Of a stretch of 64,000 bases of DNA, positions 12,143 through 24,786 are shown piece by piece. A model generated the notes under the pieces. The model was not told where the DNA came from and did not search any database. It saw only the letters and a program-made list of their open reading frames with translations. The stretch is from Xiphias gladius (taxonomy: Eukaryota > Chordata > Actinopteri > Istiophoriformes > Xiphiidae): NCBI RefSeq assembly GCF_016859285.1, contig NC_053407.1, positions 17,112,632 to 17,176,631 on the forward strand, given 5' to 3'. The translations under genes were made by a program, and so were the position numbers. Every line of letters begins with the position of its first letter. The stretch's first letter is position 1.

Positions 12143-13490
12143 ATGCTGATAGTTAGGAAGTACTCATTTGAGGACATTGGGACTTTATATTCTTTTATGC
12201 AAAGTGAAGGTGTAAAAGTAAGGAAACATAGCTTGGGAAGTTTTAAGAAGAAAAAAACTGTTTACAAAAGTATAAATAGTTCTTGCATGTGGTACAAAGT
12301 AGTCCGCGTTGATTTTATTTTTTATTCTTATGTGATACAAAAATTATCTGATTGTGATGTTGTCGATCCTGGTATGGAAAGAATAATTGATGGAAATTAT
12401 ATTCCACCTGATTCATCAGAGTCTGATCAGCAGAGCAGTGATGATAGTGACAGTGGCCTTGATTATTGCACATCTCGCTAAAACTCCGCATCCTGGTACA
12501 AAAGTATACTGTGATTGGTTCTTCACAACCATGAATGCTGTGGATCAAATGCTGGAGAAGCAGGTGTACCTGACTCATACAGTAATGAAGGGCCAGGTCA
12601 ACAAAGCACTGCAGGAGCTACCAACTGACCAAACCATTAAACAGCAAGGAAGAGGTGCCTCAGCATCAGTTACCAGGGGAGATGGGAAGGTATGTGTTGT
12701 GAAGTGGTATGACAACAAACCAATTTTGATGCTTTCTAATGTAAATGCTTAACAGCCAGAAGACACCTGCCAGTGATGGTCCAAGACAAACAAACAATAT
12801 GTGACTGTCACACGACCAAGTATTCTGCGCACGTACAACTGATGTGGTTGACAAGATGATGAGTTACTACCAAATGAGCGTCCAAACCAAGAAGTTGCAC
12901 TACTGGGATGCTGATGCACTTCACTGATCTTGCTTTAGCCAACAGTTGGCTATTGTATCGCCAAGATAACACTGACTGTGGTACAACAAGAAAGGGCATA
13001 ATGCAGTTCCTTGAGTTTCGCATGACAGTGGCTCAAGCATACTTGAGCAAGTGTCACACTGATGTCGCACATGTACAGGAAGAGAATGTACACCGTTGGT
13101 AGCAACGCAAAAACCGTTTGGGCCCTCAAGTACGCCATGTCTCAGTCTGCAAAACTTCTGCTAAATATCTCCCAGAGATGGTCAAGCTGAAAGACCCAAT
13201 GCGTTCCAGTGAAAAAGCCTGCTCTGGGAAATCTTGTGTGCGGGTGTGACATGTAGCATGTTCCTATGCTTGGAAATTGAATGCAACTGTTTTGCAGCAT
13301 TTCACAGAGGACAATAGGTGTGACAGACTGTTCTTACTGACAAAAAAGACAAGAGTAGTTTGTAGTATGGAGCAAGGAAAATTTATACAGTTACTTTTTT
13401 TTTCCGCACAGCCATGTTCAGCCATTGAAATAAACAGTTTTATACTTCGTTACATACTGGTGATTTCATTGTGTTATACAGTGAAATAAA
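12143..13490 (+). pseudogene. Broken piggyBac-family transposase
   Basis: Transposase similarity is spread over several frames. Frame 2 (12143-12481) has an acidic N-terminal segment with IPPDSSESDQQSSDDSDSG. Frame 3 (about 12480-12752) has DWFFTTMNAVDQMLEK and VKWYDNKPILMLSN, matching the piggyBac DDE domain blocks FDNFFTS..LL..L and KW.DNK.V..LSN. Frame 2 again (about 12850-13102) has VDKMMSYYQMSVQTKK and HFTDLALANSWLLYRQ, matching the block after the last catalytic Asp. The middle of the protein between the acidic region and DWFFTT is missing, and frameshifts and stops separate the blocks. A Cys-containing tail may follow to about 13250. No terminal repeats or TTAA target duplication could be fixed by eye. 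Confidence 0.8.
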
Positions 13491-16400
13491 CCCGTTGTCC
13501 AAATATGAGGACATCATTTTTTTCAAAAAACTACTTCCTGTTTAAAGAAAATGCTTAGTTTTTATACTTATCAGGTCCTACTAATCCCAAATAGCAAGGA
13601 GAAATTAAAAATACAAAATCAAAGCTCAGGTTTTAGGAAGTCAAATATTTGGCCAATAATATTATTATGCCAGTGAGATTGATTACTGAAATCAGTTTGC
13701 TGAAAATTTGCCATACAATTTAATTTCTAGTTTTAGAGTGCCTCTAATCTGCTTTATGAGAGATCTTGGCAGGATTTTCCAATAGTAGTTATCATAGTTT
13801 GAATATGTTCAAGGTGGTCCCTTGGTTTGAAATTAAAGCTTAACTGTGCAGCGATAATAAAAAAAAGTGCTTCCTTTAACCATCGTGCCAGCCAATCATG
13901 TATACATTTACATAAATAGCACTCAAACAATCATAGGAGTGTTCATCCTGGTTGGTCAAGTGACATAATTATTTTCAAAATAAGAGTGCACTGCTTGTCT
14001 AAGATTACCAAACAATCCTCCAACTGCATTTGAAGAAATAAGTAAGTTGGACAAAAATGATCAGGGAGAAGGGGACATACAAATGTGCTCATCCAAAACA
14101 TTGCTCTACAGCACAACTGTGGTCAAAAACCCTTAGAGGGTTCCTTTAACATTAAATAAAAACAAATAAACAAATAAACAAAAAACACTTTGCTATATTG
14201 TATTGTAAGTTTAATAGCATCATTATGCATGCATGACTTCTATCTATGCAAGGTTTTTCCTTTTTTAATATAATTTTAACATGAAAATAAGACAATTTTC
14301 ACCCTGCTATAATCAACTAATTAAGATGCGGTAAATTGTGTAGAATATTTTTGAAAGTAATGATAATTAATTAGTATCCTGCAGTAAAAAAATAAAAATT
14401 AATAAAAAATGTGAGGTTGATTATTTTTTTACCCTGCAAGATGAATAAATGGTGAAGCACCGATTACATAATGCAGACTGTAGACTTATTTTCAATTTTA
14501 TTACTTATCTTTTTTAAAGTTCAGGTATTCTTTGCAGAACAATGCTACTTTTGAACTACTGAAAGAAGGTCTGTAAAGTCACCATTTTGTTTTTGCAAAT
14601 TTTACCATTGAGACCAAAAAAAAAAACAGGCACACAATGGATGGTGGTGAATAACAGGCTTTTGAGGAGGGAGGTGCATTACAAATAATTTAAAATAAAT
14701 CGGAAATTAATGATTCAGTGCCACACAAGCAAATACTCATGGTCAGTCTAATGATGTCAGGATGTCAGTATATTCTCAGGGCAGTCTGTGAAGCCCAGAG
14801 GTACTATAGTCTACAGTGTGCAAACATGCATCCTGACATTGCATATAGTAGGAGATAGTTTATGAAACGTGTCCAGGATGCTATCTGGACATAGGGAAAA
14901 TAAATTTTTGGGACTGAATAGATTATATTAAAAAAAAAAAAACTCTCTGTACCAGCAGCCCGTGATTAATATTTGATTGATTTGGTTAGATTACATGACT
15001 ATGACAGAGTAATTAAGAGTAGAGTCAAAACCAAATTCTCATAAAAATACGGTGTGATGTTAAATTGCTTGAAAGGTAAATAAGAGTCTAGTGGTGGTTC
15101 ATGCATAATCCAAAAACGTTTTGTATCCTTTGCTGGCGAAGGCTGTAGGTCTATCTAAATAATTTCAGAGGTCGCAGTATGCTTAGAATAAAAAACTCAA
15201 AACCATTTAAGACATCAAACATAAGAACACTTTCTTTTTCACAATTTCATTGGCTTATAAAATTTGAGCTTAAGGTGTGTTTTATTTTTTTAAACAGGGT
15301 GGGTACTTATGTCCAGTATTGTTATGTATTCAGACAGTTCAGGTGGGAAGCAAACAGGGGAAAGCGTAGAGGATACACTGCACAAGATAGTTCTAATAGG
15401 ATTCAATCCTCTGCCAGCAAGGGCTGTCATACCAAGAGCTCACCTATCCTCCTCTTCTGCTTGTAGTTCACCAATTAAATTTCTGTGTTGTGCATACTAA
15501 ACTCTCCAGTATTGTCAAAGAAATATCAATCAATATCAAACGAACATGCTCTAGAGTCCATCGGAGAGCTGCAACACCACCTGACTATTCAAGCTGTACA
15601 GTGAGTTTCCCTCTCCACTAGGTTTCTGTCCTGCTCCTCCCCCTTCCGTCTGCTCTCTATGGGCATCATTGACAGCTATCAGTGCTATTAATTCCTGAAC
15701 TCTTCTCTGGTGGTTCAGGTGCATACGACCAATTTGTTTTTATTACATACTTGAAAGTAGGCAGATGACAGGAAATTAGGGGGGAGATCGGGAATGATAT
15801 CCAAAAAAAGGTGCCTTCCTGGACATGAACTGGGACATTGCTGTTCATAGTTGGTTCCTTAAAAAAGAACTCCACCAATTTAACTAATCCAAGTCTGTTT
15901 ACAGGTCTTGTGGAAACCTACTGCATAAGTTGTATAAAATCTTTTGTGGCTCGATAGGGAGCTGCGCAAAATCTGATCAACTGCCTTAAATGACATCACA
16001 TGAGTCACTGTCAGTTGAGTCTGGGGGTGTGGAGATAGAAAGATGTGAGTTTAGCAGACCTCTTTATCCTAGTCCTAATCTCTGCTTCAGGCTAGTGGCT
16101 CGGGGTTACATTAGCCGCTATTAGCATAAAACACCCAGATCTCTGACCAAACTGTCAGCGGCCAAGCTACATCGTGGGTAATGTAAATGCCAGTTTATGA
16201 CAAGGAAGAAGAAGGCATGCAATAAAAATATGATGTCTCTCTTTCTGCTGTATCCATTTTGATCCTTTGTCTATTGTGAGACTGGCAATGTTATAATGTT
16301 ATAGAAGTGCAAGGCTAATCAGTGGGATGCTCTTTTATCCACTAGACCACCAAGGGCACCTGAGTACTACCCCTTCCCCATGAATGCTTGCTGATTTTGA
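13490..16400. other. Non-coding, no gene seen
   Basis: AT-rich sequence with homopolymer A/T runs. The reading frames are short and show no family resemblance. It may include further unrecognised transposon remnants between the piggyBac and gypsy pieces. Confidence 0.5.
16329..16356 (-). other. tRNA-like fragment (possible SINE head)
   Basis: On the minus strand the sequence CCTTGGTGGTCTAGTGGATA resembles the 5' half and A-box region of tRNA-Glu/Asp. No B box or complete cloverleaf follows, so it is not a functional tRNA. A tRNA-derived SINE head is possible. Confidence 0.3.
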
Positions 16401-16979
16401 TCTTCAATATTATTTTTTCTCCTCAAAGAGGTCTCAAGTAGCATACTGTACCTCATCTCCCTGCTAAAAAGAGTGTGGGCTTCATTCAAAATAAGAAAAG
16501 CAATCAAGCCATCTGGACTGGCAACTACCTGAGGGAGCGTAAGAGAGAGAAATGGCTAACTTCCTCATCAACCCATCATAGGGGCCACATCACAGACTCC
16601 CAAGTAGTTAGAGCCACGACAGACACGATAAGGCTCATGGAGTTAGGCCAAACTAAATTGTGTAAAGGACTGCCTGTATAGTGGCCATTCAGACCATTTT
16701 GTGTTCACCTGTCTGGTAAAAGGAGGGACTTATCAGTAGAAGTCCTGCTAAGCTAAATCCAAATTTCCTCTCAAACTTGTTACATAGTTATCATAGGACT
16801 CTAGACGGCTAAGATGGTTTGACCAGTCTCTGTCAGTTTCTTCTGTGCTCCTCTCATTGAGGTTCCTCCAGAATATAAGTAAAGAAGTGTCTAACAAATC
16901 CCAAATCACATTGGTCATCGACCACCTCCCGGGTGGATTCCCTCCTCAGGAACCTATGTACCTAGTGCCTTCAGGTCTT

Positions 16980-17540
16980 TATAGTCTCATTTTAGACTTT
17001 CAGACTTAATTGTGTTCAGAGACAGTATGCAGATAGATTACAGTAGTCTCCAAGTGCCCAGCAACGTCTTCTTGCAGGAAGCTTCAGAGGTTCTTGGGTT
17101 TTGCCAATTCATGCAGGGATTTCACACAATACTTTGGCTGGTCTCCTTCTGTTCCTTAAAAGTGGTCATCAAAGGCCATGCAGGCTTTTCCTAGACCTCA
17201 AGCAGCATTTTATCTCAGCCCTTGACTTTGTCATACCAGATCCAGCCATCCAGTTTGTGGTTGTGTTTGTCACTCCTTCTGGGGGGGGGGCTCTCTTATT
17301 CCAATATTCAGCCCAGAACCAGAGCCTCCAAAAAGAACATAGCTACAACCAAGTTACTCCAGTACAGTCATGACTCCAGCCTCACTTGCCATCTGATTGC
17401 CAGCTTCATACTGACCTCCTTGAGACATTGCTTCTGGAAGCTGTCACCCAAGAACATGACAAATCTGCATGTTGGGTGTCTGCACAGGCTGACATGTAGT
17501 CAATGTGTACATACATTTTGTCAACCCACATTCTAGGCAG
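16980..17540 (+). mobile_element. Ty3/gypsy remnant: RNase H to integrase zinc region
   Basis: Read through frameshifts on the + strand, the order follows a gypsy pol. LQRFLGFANSCRDFTQYF (about 17085-17140) matches the post-RT 'FLGFANFYRRFI' block. DLKQHFISALDFVIPDP and QFVVVFVTPSGGGALL (17190-17310) match the RNase H start (LK..F..AP.L..PD....F.VEVDAS..G.GAVL), with the catalytic Asp region altered. HDSSLTCHL...FWKLSPKNM...C...CVHTF (17370-17520) matches the integrase H2C2 finger. The copy is heavily decayed. Its 5' part may extend left towards 16.4 kb, where I could not recognise domains. Confidence 0.6.
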
Positions 17541-18170
17541 TCAACAGACGTCTGAACATATGCAGATGATGAAATGTCCTGTTAGAAGTCATTAGCAGTT
17601 TGGTGAGATCTGAAACCTCTACTAGGAAATACTGACGACCTGGCCTGAGAGTTATGTATGTAGAAGTATTTTCAGGACTTGTTCTCCAGGACTAAACTCT
17701 TGTGCGTCTGACATAGAGTCAGAAAGGATATAGGAGAAACATAGTTCACCAGCATTACCTACAACCTGTGCTTAAATTCACTCAGTGGCTCTGTGGTTTT
17801 CAAACCATTCTGCAAGAAAACCAAAGGACTACAAACACTATGGTGAAACTCCAAATCATTCAGGCTGACACCAGGGCTCTCCTGAGATTCTTTCCTAGCT
17901 GCCAACATGAGCCATGCCAAACCTTCCCTCCAGTCCTATTCCATTTTTACACAATGTGCTCTCAATATGCTCGATTTTAGTGTCTGGTGGAATCATGTAA
18001 GAACCCACTGACCTAGGCACTCCGTTGTGCGTACCCTGAAGCACTTTAAGCCCTGTGCATACAAACAAGAATGAAAATGCGTCCTCTTATAAGCTGAATG
18101 ACTTTTGAATTTTCAAATATTGAAATGAACTGGCTCAAAACCTTCAAAATAGATTTAGTTGTTATGGACT
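17540..18170. other. Spacer between two gypsy remnants
   Basis: No recognisable domain on either strand. It could be non-coding or LTR sequence of either flanking retrotransposon, but no LTR pair was identified by eye. Confidence 0.35.
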
Positions 18171-19510
18171 GAAAGGGATACTAAGCAGTAGACTGCTGTG
18201 TCAGTAAGTGGGGCTGCCGAGATAGAAGACAGTTTGGGATGCATTTGACACGAGTTTGAAAACTTCTCTCAATGTAGTCATGTGACTAGTCCAGTCAGAA
18301 TACACAAGGATGTCATCTAGATATGCTCTGCAGTTCAAAACATCTCCCAATATTTATTTACTAGCCCCTTAAAAGTAGCAGGAGCATTACACATTTCGAA
18401 GGGCATGAGAGTTCACTAGAGGAAGTTGTCAGGGGTCACAAAAGTTTAAATTTCAGAAGCACGGTGTTAAAGGAACTTGCCAATACCCCTTTAACGTGTC
18501 AAGTTTACTAACATATGTTGCAGGACCAATTTAATCAATGCAGTCATCTATAAGAGGTAATGGATGTCCATCTGGGACAGTTACAGCATTCACTTTGCAG
18601 AAGTCAGTACAGAACCATGGACTTCCATCAGACCTTCTCCATCAACTAGAACTTGGCACCACAAATCCATTTTGCACAAGATATTCAACCTCTTTCTTCA
18701 TGACTTCCCTCTAAGTTGGACTAAACCAATAGGCATGCTGGTTGAGTGGTATAGGCTTAGTCAGGACAATGTCATGAGCTTTGACAGAAGTCTGTGATGA
18801 AATAACATTAAACAGACATGGTCCCTTGCCTGCGGTCAGGGGTTTGGATAACATAGTTGATTTCTTTTCAACAACTCAAGGACCAGAAAATTTAGTAGAG
18901 AGAGTAGAATCACGTGTTGGCAAAAGAATCAAAACTTTGTCCGGGCTAAGCTGGAGGACTTTTTTTTAGCTTGGTGACATACTCTGGAATACTTGACCCT
19001 TCTCCCTGGTATGACCAGATGCTCTTTAAGGACCTTCAGAGGACCCTTAACCTCATGTCCAAACACTAGTTCAGCAGGAATTACACCAAGCAACTCCTGT
19101 ACAGTTTCGCGAGTGGCACACAAAACACTTGGAACGCCGCCATCCCAATCCTTCTGTGAGGCATGGCAGTGTTTGCATAACATGGACTTTATGGTCTGAT
19201 GACATCTTTCTAGCACCCCCTGGCTTTCAGGGGGGGCAGGGACTAGGTGTTACATGGTTAATGCCTAATGTTTTAAGTGCCTGGACAAACCCTTTAGACT
19301 TGAATTTGGTGCCTTGATAAATGTAAATGACTTTTGGCAGACCAAACCTTGAAAAGAACTTTACCAGAGCCTAGTGGAAGTACACATATCTGTCAGTAGA
19401 AACTGATTCCCAGCTTTAGTCTTTGGGAACGGCCCCACACAATCAACAATCACTCTTTCAAATGGTTCAACCATTACTGGCATGGAATTACCTCATAAAC
19501 TGGTAACTCA
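18170..19510 (-). mobile_element. Ty3/gypsy-like remnant with integrase upstream of RT (Gmr1-like)
   Basis: Reading the minus strand from high to low coordinates: the integrase core begins near 19490 (EPFERVIVDCVGPFPKTK; the D of VDCVGP is a catalytic position), then FGLPK, PESQGVLERCHQTIKSML and VPSVLCATRETVQELLG (to 18930). The IN C-terminal barrel follows (KVLILLPTRDSTLSTKFSGP, about 18930). Only about 150 bp later comes the RT N-terminus (HDIVLTKPIPLNQHAYW; EVEYLVQNGFVVPSSS at about 18680-18640), then WFCTDFCKVNAVTVPD, VSKLDTLKGYWQVPL and an intact AYLDDILVYS box at about 18300-18330. Stops, frameshifts and an internal integrase deletion make it non-functional. IN before RT is the reverse of ordinary Ty3/gypsy order and matches the Gmr1 type described from cod. 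Confidence 0.75.
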
Positions 19511-19559
19511 GCATGTAATGTACCCTAAAATAAGGGACATTTTTGAGATAGTTGTTTCA

Positions 19560-22500
19560 ATTTGTTCCCTGGAAACCATGGTTTTAAAAAAAAATCCTTT
19601 TTTTTGTAACCGACCCATTTGCAGCTTTCAGTTTAGTCCCACTTGAAGCAAAGTTATTATGTACATATTTTTACAAATAGCTTACTCTTCAGAAGCATAC
19701 GCATGACATGTTTGTGGCTCACTGTATAAAGCACACTGTCAACTGGGCAAGATCCGCAAAAGTAAGAAACTTTGATTGTGGGTTGGTTGTTGGTGGTTAC
19801 CAAGCAACCCTGTCTCTAGAAGTTAAGTTTATAAGGAGACGCAATTCCTTGTTGGATCTTTGAGAAAGGTTTTTCAAGTGTAAGAAGTGCTACGTTTTTT
19901 TAATCCACGCAAGTAGGAGGTTGTGTTTGATGGAGGTCAGACAAGGACATGGGTTTTTATTCAGTCTGTGGTTAGGTTTAGCCAACAACAGCACTTTGGT
20001 TAGGAAAAGATCAGACAGATTCAGACATTCAATACTAATACAGTAAACGAATTCTATCTTGTGCTTCAAATCATTTTTGACTTTTTCAATATTTAACCAA
20101 GACCACAGTCTTTCACTAACCTTAACCAAGTGCTATGTGTGCCTAAAGCAATCATGCTTTACTTGCTACAAGCAGATATTTTAAGAAAAGCAAATATGTT
20201 GCCAGTGAACATTTTGCAGATACGTTCTCTATGAACATTTTTCAACTTGCCAGATATGTTAATTAAAAATATTTCCCCATCAGTATTTCAGGTGGCATCG
20301 TGTTTTGTTTGAAATGTATTTGCTGTTGTAAGTTAGTATTATATAGACATAATTTCTATGAAACAGGTTAGAGCCAAGGCACCAACTTGAAGCATCTGAG
20401 ATGTAGCTAACACTTTATCCATTTTCACGCAATTTCTAGATAGAGATTGCTTGAAATCGTGCAATAATCAAACAAGGTCCAGGCAGTTGAAATAAAATAT
20501 GTGATTAGAGTGGGCTGAGGAGAATTAAAAGACATATTTAAGATAGCAGGCAAGTTACCTCTATGCAACTAACAGCTCATTACAATAGTAGGTGTAGCTT
20601 GAAAGCAGATGACAGCAGCAGAGGAAACTCAAAGAAATGGTACTGTGAGGCTATGGTGGCCACATGATCTCCAAAATCAGACAACTGGATAGTGGAGGAA
20701 CTTGAAAATGTACATAATCATTCTGTATATTTACATGCAATCTTTTCATTTCTTTGTGATAGATTAGGTTATATACACTGCCTATTGCAACTGACATGCA
20801 AAAATCGTAACTAGGTTATCTTATTTGATTTAAGATCAAGAAACAAGGCTTGGTTACTTGTCAATCATTTAAATTATTCTTGGCATGTATCCATCAATCT
20901 GGCCTCTTTCTGTGTGGTTTGATACGGTGCATGTCCCACAAAGGTAACAGAATAAAGCGAATGCAATGTGATCTGTTTGAAACAAGAGCAGTGTAGGTAG
21001 CGACAGTGTGAAAACAATGATTTTTATAGTGAAACGGCATTCATGTTACAAATAACACTGTAAGCACACATATTGGGGTATTCTACAAATTATAAGATTT
21101 TTAAAAAAAGTACAATATACAAAATACACATAAACAAATGCATACCAAAAACTATCAATCATCAAGTTTCTCTATTGTACCATTCTGTCCCTAATTCCAA
21201 TTAGGCAGTAGGCTAACACAAATCCATAGCAGTTTTTGAGGCAGTCAGTTTTCTGTGAACCACATAAACACCTTAATCAACATATTACCTTAGCCTGTGT
21301 AGTAAGTGAGTCACATGTGCATGTAAACTCAATGACTGTCATTTCACAGGTTTATCTCTTACTGTCACAGTTCATCCCTGTTTCAAATGGATTTTTCTAC
21401 AAGAATAATGTCAAAAAAAAACAACATGTATCTCAAAATATTTCCTACAGCATGACAATAACTGAGTTTAATACAGTGGCCTGTGTAGTTCCTCAACTCT
21501 TTTGGAATGAGGTTCATTTTTGAAGATGCCTTCAAAAAATCTTCAAGATCTGCATGATGGTGTTAAATAAGCATGGATCAAAACGAACTTATACGTCTTA
21601 AAAAAAAAAACGTTTTTACCTTCAAAATACATTTAAGGAGGTCCAGTAATGATTGTCTGTAAGAAACTGGCCGCACTTTGAATTACTTAAATGGAAGCCA
21701 TAGTATTGCTGTGCTATTGTTATACCCAGGCTATCCAAATGAAGTGCAGTAATAATATGGACCTGTTTCCCTTAAACTTTTGATATCTTTTTGTAATTTT
21801 TTTTGTAATGACTTGACTTGACTTTAAATTCTGGTCTATATATTTTGCTCTGACCCCCCAAAACAGTTTGGGAGGTCAAACCAAATACTGTTTTTGTCAG
21901 AATGTGTGAAACCCAATTTAGTTGTTCTAAAATGTGGTTACAAATGTGATTATACTGTGAATGTAATTGAAATTTTGATGGAGTTAAGTTTAGGGAAGTG
22001 CTCCTATCTTTCTGTTATATATTATACTCCACTACAGACCATGTTCATATGGCATCTAGGTAAACAAAGTGAAAAGAAGGTCTAACATTATTACCAATCG
22101 CTTGTGTAGGGTGATGTTGGACTGAAATGTAGATTATGCCTACACTGTGCAGAAGACACACATAGCTGTAGCCACTCATTAGATGAACTTTCATATCAGC
22201 CAACACAATTATTATTGTTTGTCACGTGCATCTTTGCTAGAGTAAAGCTGGAAGGTCAGTGTTTTCAATTACAGATTGTATTGCTGATACCCAGTATCAC
22301 ATTCTCGATCATGACGTCACGGGTGCCAGTGGACAGAGTTAACCTCCTGCAGGCCACATGAGCCGAAAACTAAGCACTGTTCCTACCTCAGTCGCAGTTA
22401 CATAAAATAAAGTCAGTGAGGGAATAAGTGAGATGTATAACAGCTTCTCCAAAAGCACATCATACACATAATCTTTAGAGCTCCATTAGTTTCATTCTGC

Positions 22501-23150
22501 AGGCTAAATATTTTAGAAATGTAGGTCCGCTATTTTCTCATACTTTCTTGAAAGTTTCCTGAAAAGAACCAGATAGTTTGGTACTAATTACAGGAATAAT
22601 ACAGACAAAGCTATTTTAGTTAGTTCTCTTAGTTGTGTTGAGTTTATTATTGACTTCCAGATGAACTTCCAAAAAAGAAATCGCTTAATTTAAACCCCAG
22701 TGAATATTCATTTATTCTTAATTTATGCTGAATTATATGTGTGTTTGTGGACATAGTTCACATTTTGCATGTATAAATCACCTGCTATTGCCTGCAAAAA
22801 AGTCTCAAGGTTGTGTTAGGTTAGCATTTAGAAACAACTGGAAGTGTAACAACTTATCCCTCTCTATTTTACCTATACTTAGTACCAAATTATATGTTTT
22901 TTTTCCAGGGAACTTCTTAGGAGATTGTAAAAATAAAGAATTACTGAACATACATACTTTTGTATCAGCCTAGGAATAATTCTTTGTAGAAGATGGCTGT
23001 TGGTGTAACCTCCAAATTTACAGAAAACTTCTGGAACATTTTAGGAGTTAAGCTTTAAATAATTGTATTTCATGGAAAACAGAACATGTGTATTCATTTT
23101 TGTAACTGGAAATCTACGTGTTATTAAGGGAGGGGTTTTAAATGTTGAAT
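19560..23150. other. Non-coding, no gene seen
   Basis: AT-rich intergenic or intronic sequence. A TGACTTGACTTGACT run at 21809-21823 resembles the tail of the L2 copy at 11.9 kb, but no LINE body precedes it. Confidence 0.5.
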
Positions 23151-23151
23151 T

Positions 23152-23512
23152 AAAGGGATAGTTTGACATTATGGGAAATACACTAATTCATATGTGCCAG
23201 ACTGTCTTAACTTCCTGGAGTCTTGTTGTCCCCTGTTAACACTGCAACATGACTTTTTTACACTTTGGTTTTTGTATAAATTAAATAAATAAGATTTTAC
23301 TTTTTAATCAGTGAGCTTTACAGATTCTGGTAGGTGGATTTTCTTACCTTTTCTAGCTGTTTCTCCCTGTTCCAAGTCTTTTTGCTAAAATAAGCTAAGA
23401 TGAGCTAACCAGCTCCTGGCTGTAGCTTTATATTTAATGCACATGGGAATGTTATCAAACCTTCTCATCAAACTCTCAGCAAGAAAGCAAATACATATAT
23501 TTCCCAAAATGT
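23152..23512 (+). mobile_element. MITE-like element with inverted ends
   Basis: It begins AAAGGGATAGTTTGACATTATGGGAAATAC and ends with the near reverse complement (AAGCAAATACATATATTTCCCAAAATGTC). The interior contains 'agctaagatgagctaacc', 'ctcctggctgtagctttata' and 'ttaatgcacatgggaatgttatc' blocks. I recognise this layout as a common teleost interspersed repeat (GGGATAGTTCGACATTTTGGGAAAT ends). It has no coding capacity. Exact borders and superfamily were not determined. Confidence 0.65.
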
Positions 23513-23519
23513 CTCACAA

Positions 23520-24300
23520 TTTCTTTAAATATTGAAGTCAACACTGGCCAGTTGTGCATTTTGAGAGATATAAAGCTCTAGAGGGACTTAATCTTGCCTA
23601 TTTGTCATGAAAACAACAAGTTAATTTTGTGTGTGAACAGTGTGATCATTGTCACTGTAAAACATTGTGATGTTACAAAAATACAATTCCAATAAACCAA
23701 TAATATTACATGATGTATATAATATGATATCTACAGAATGTATGATTATGTACAATATAACCTATGCATTGTGTGGTTTAAATAGTACAGATACCAACAT
23801 TATGTAAATCATGAGGTATTGTTAAAACTGTTGACTTAAAAATTGTCTTTTTTTTTTTATCCTTTTAATTATTTCTGCAACATAAATAGCACAAACCACA
23901 TATATCCCCTTCTCTCTGGAGCGAATACACCTTGCATTAATAATGATAATAATGACAGTGTCCTGGCAGACACACTGATAATGAGTAATGTGAAGTAAAA
24001 CACAGGGAGGTCAAATTAAGAATTCAATTTTAAATGCCAAATCTTTTTTGGTCCTCTGTTTAACCTACTATGAAGAGTTTCATAGTAATGGTCAAAGCAT
24101 TTGTGTATACATTGTTTGTCTGCTCTTTGTCTTTTTTTCTTATTATGATTGTAAAATGAGGGATGCAGCCAGTCTAATTTAGTGTGAATGTTCATTTAAC
24201 ACAAATCAAAATAGCTTAATCTTTAGTATTTGCACAGTCTCTACTATAATTATCGATTTTTCAAACCCATTTTGGCCAATTCCAAATAAACATTTGTCTT
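23520..24300. other. Non-coding, no gene seen
   Basis: AT-rich sequence without recognisable features. Confidence 0.5.
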
Positions 24301-24636
24301 TCCAATATATTGCTCCCCTCATTTTCTGCTCAGAATTTATTTCCACTGAAATGTTCCTGTCTTTCAGAGCTTTCAGTGTTTTTTTTCTTCCTTTTTTTTT
24401 TTTTTTTTTGCTATGCTTTTCTCTCCCTGCTTAATGCTCCTTTTGCTCTGTATCTTTTTCTGTCTCCCCTCCCTCTCTCTGTCCTTCTTTCTCTCCTTCC
24501 TTTTTTCTCTGGCTGCTTTTCATTCTGTTTTCTTTCATTGTTTTTCTTTTCTTTCTCGCCTAGGGACCCCATTTTTTTTCTCTTCCTCTATTCAGGTTTT
24601 CTTTATTCTCTTTTCTGAATAGTTGTGGTACTTTAA

Positions 24637-24670
24637 GGGGAAGGGGAAGGCGAGGGAGAGGGGAGGGAGG
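24637..24670 (+). other. G-quadruplex motif, + strand
   Basis: Runs GGGG, GGGG, GGG, GGGG and GGG are separated by short A/G/C loops, satisfying the usual G3+N1-7 pattern except for one loop that depends on which run is used. Confidence 0.6.
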
Positions 24671-24758
24671 TTAGTTTCAGTCAAAGCTGCAGAACAAAAC
24701 TTCCTCCCACACCACATGCAGTGTCTCTTGGAATGAGTTTGTCACTGACTTGAAGACA

Positions 24759-24786
24759 CCCCCTACCCCCCCACCCCCACCCCCCC
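24759..24786 (-). other. G-quadruplex motif, - strand
   Basis: The + strand has five-to-seven-C runs separated by single T/A bases (ACCCCCTACCCCCCC-type); the minus strand therefore has four long G runs with one- or two-base loops, a very strong quadruplex motif. Confidence 0.75.
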
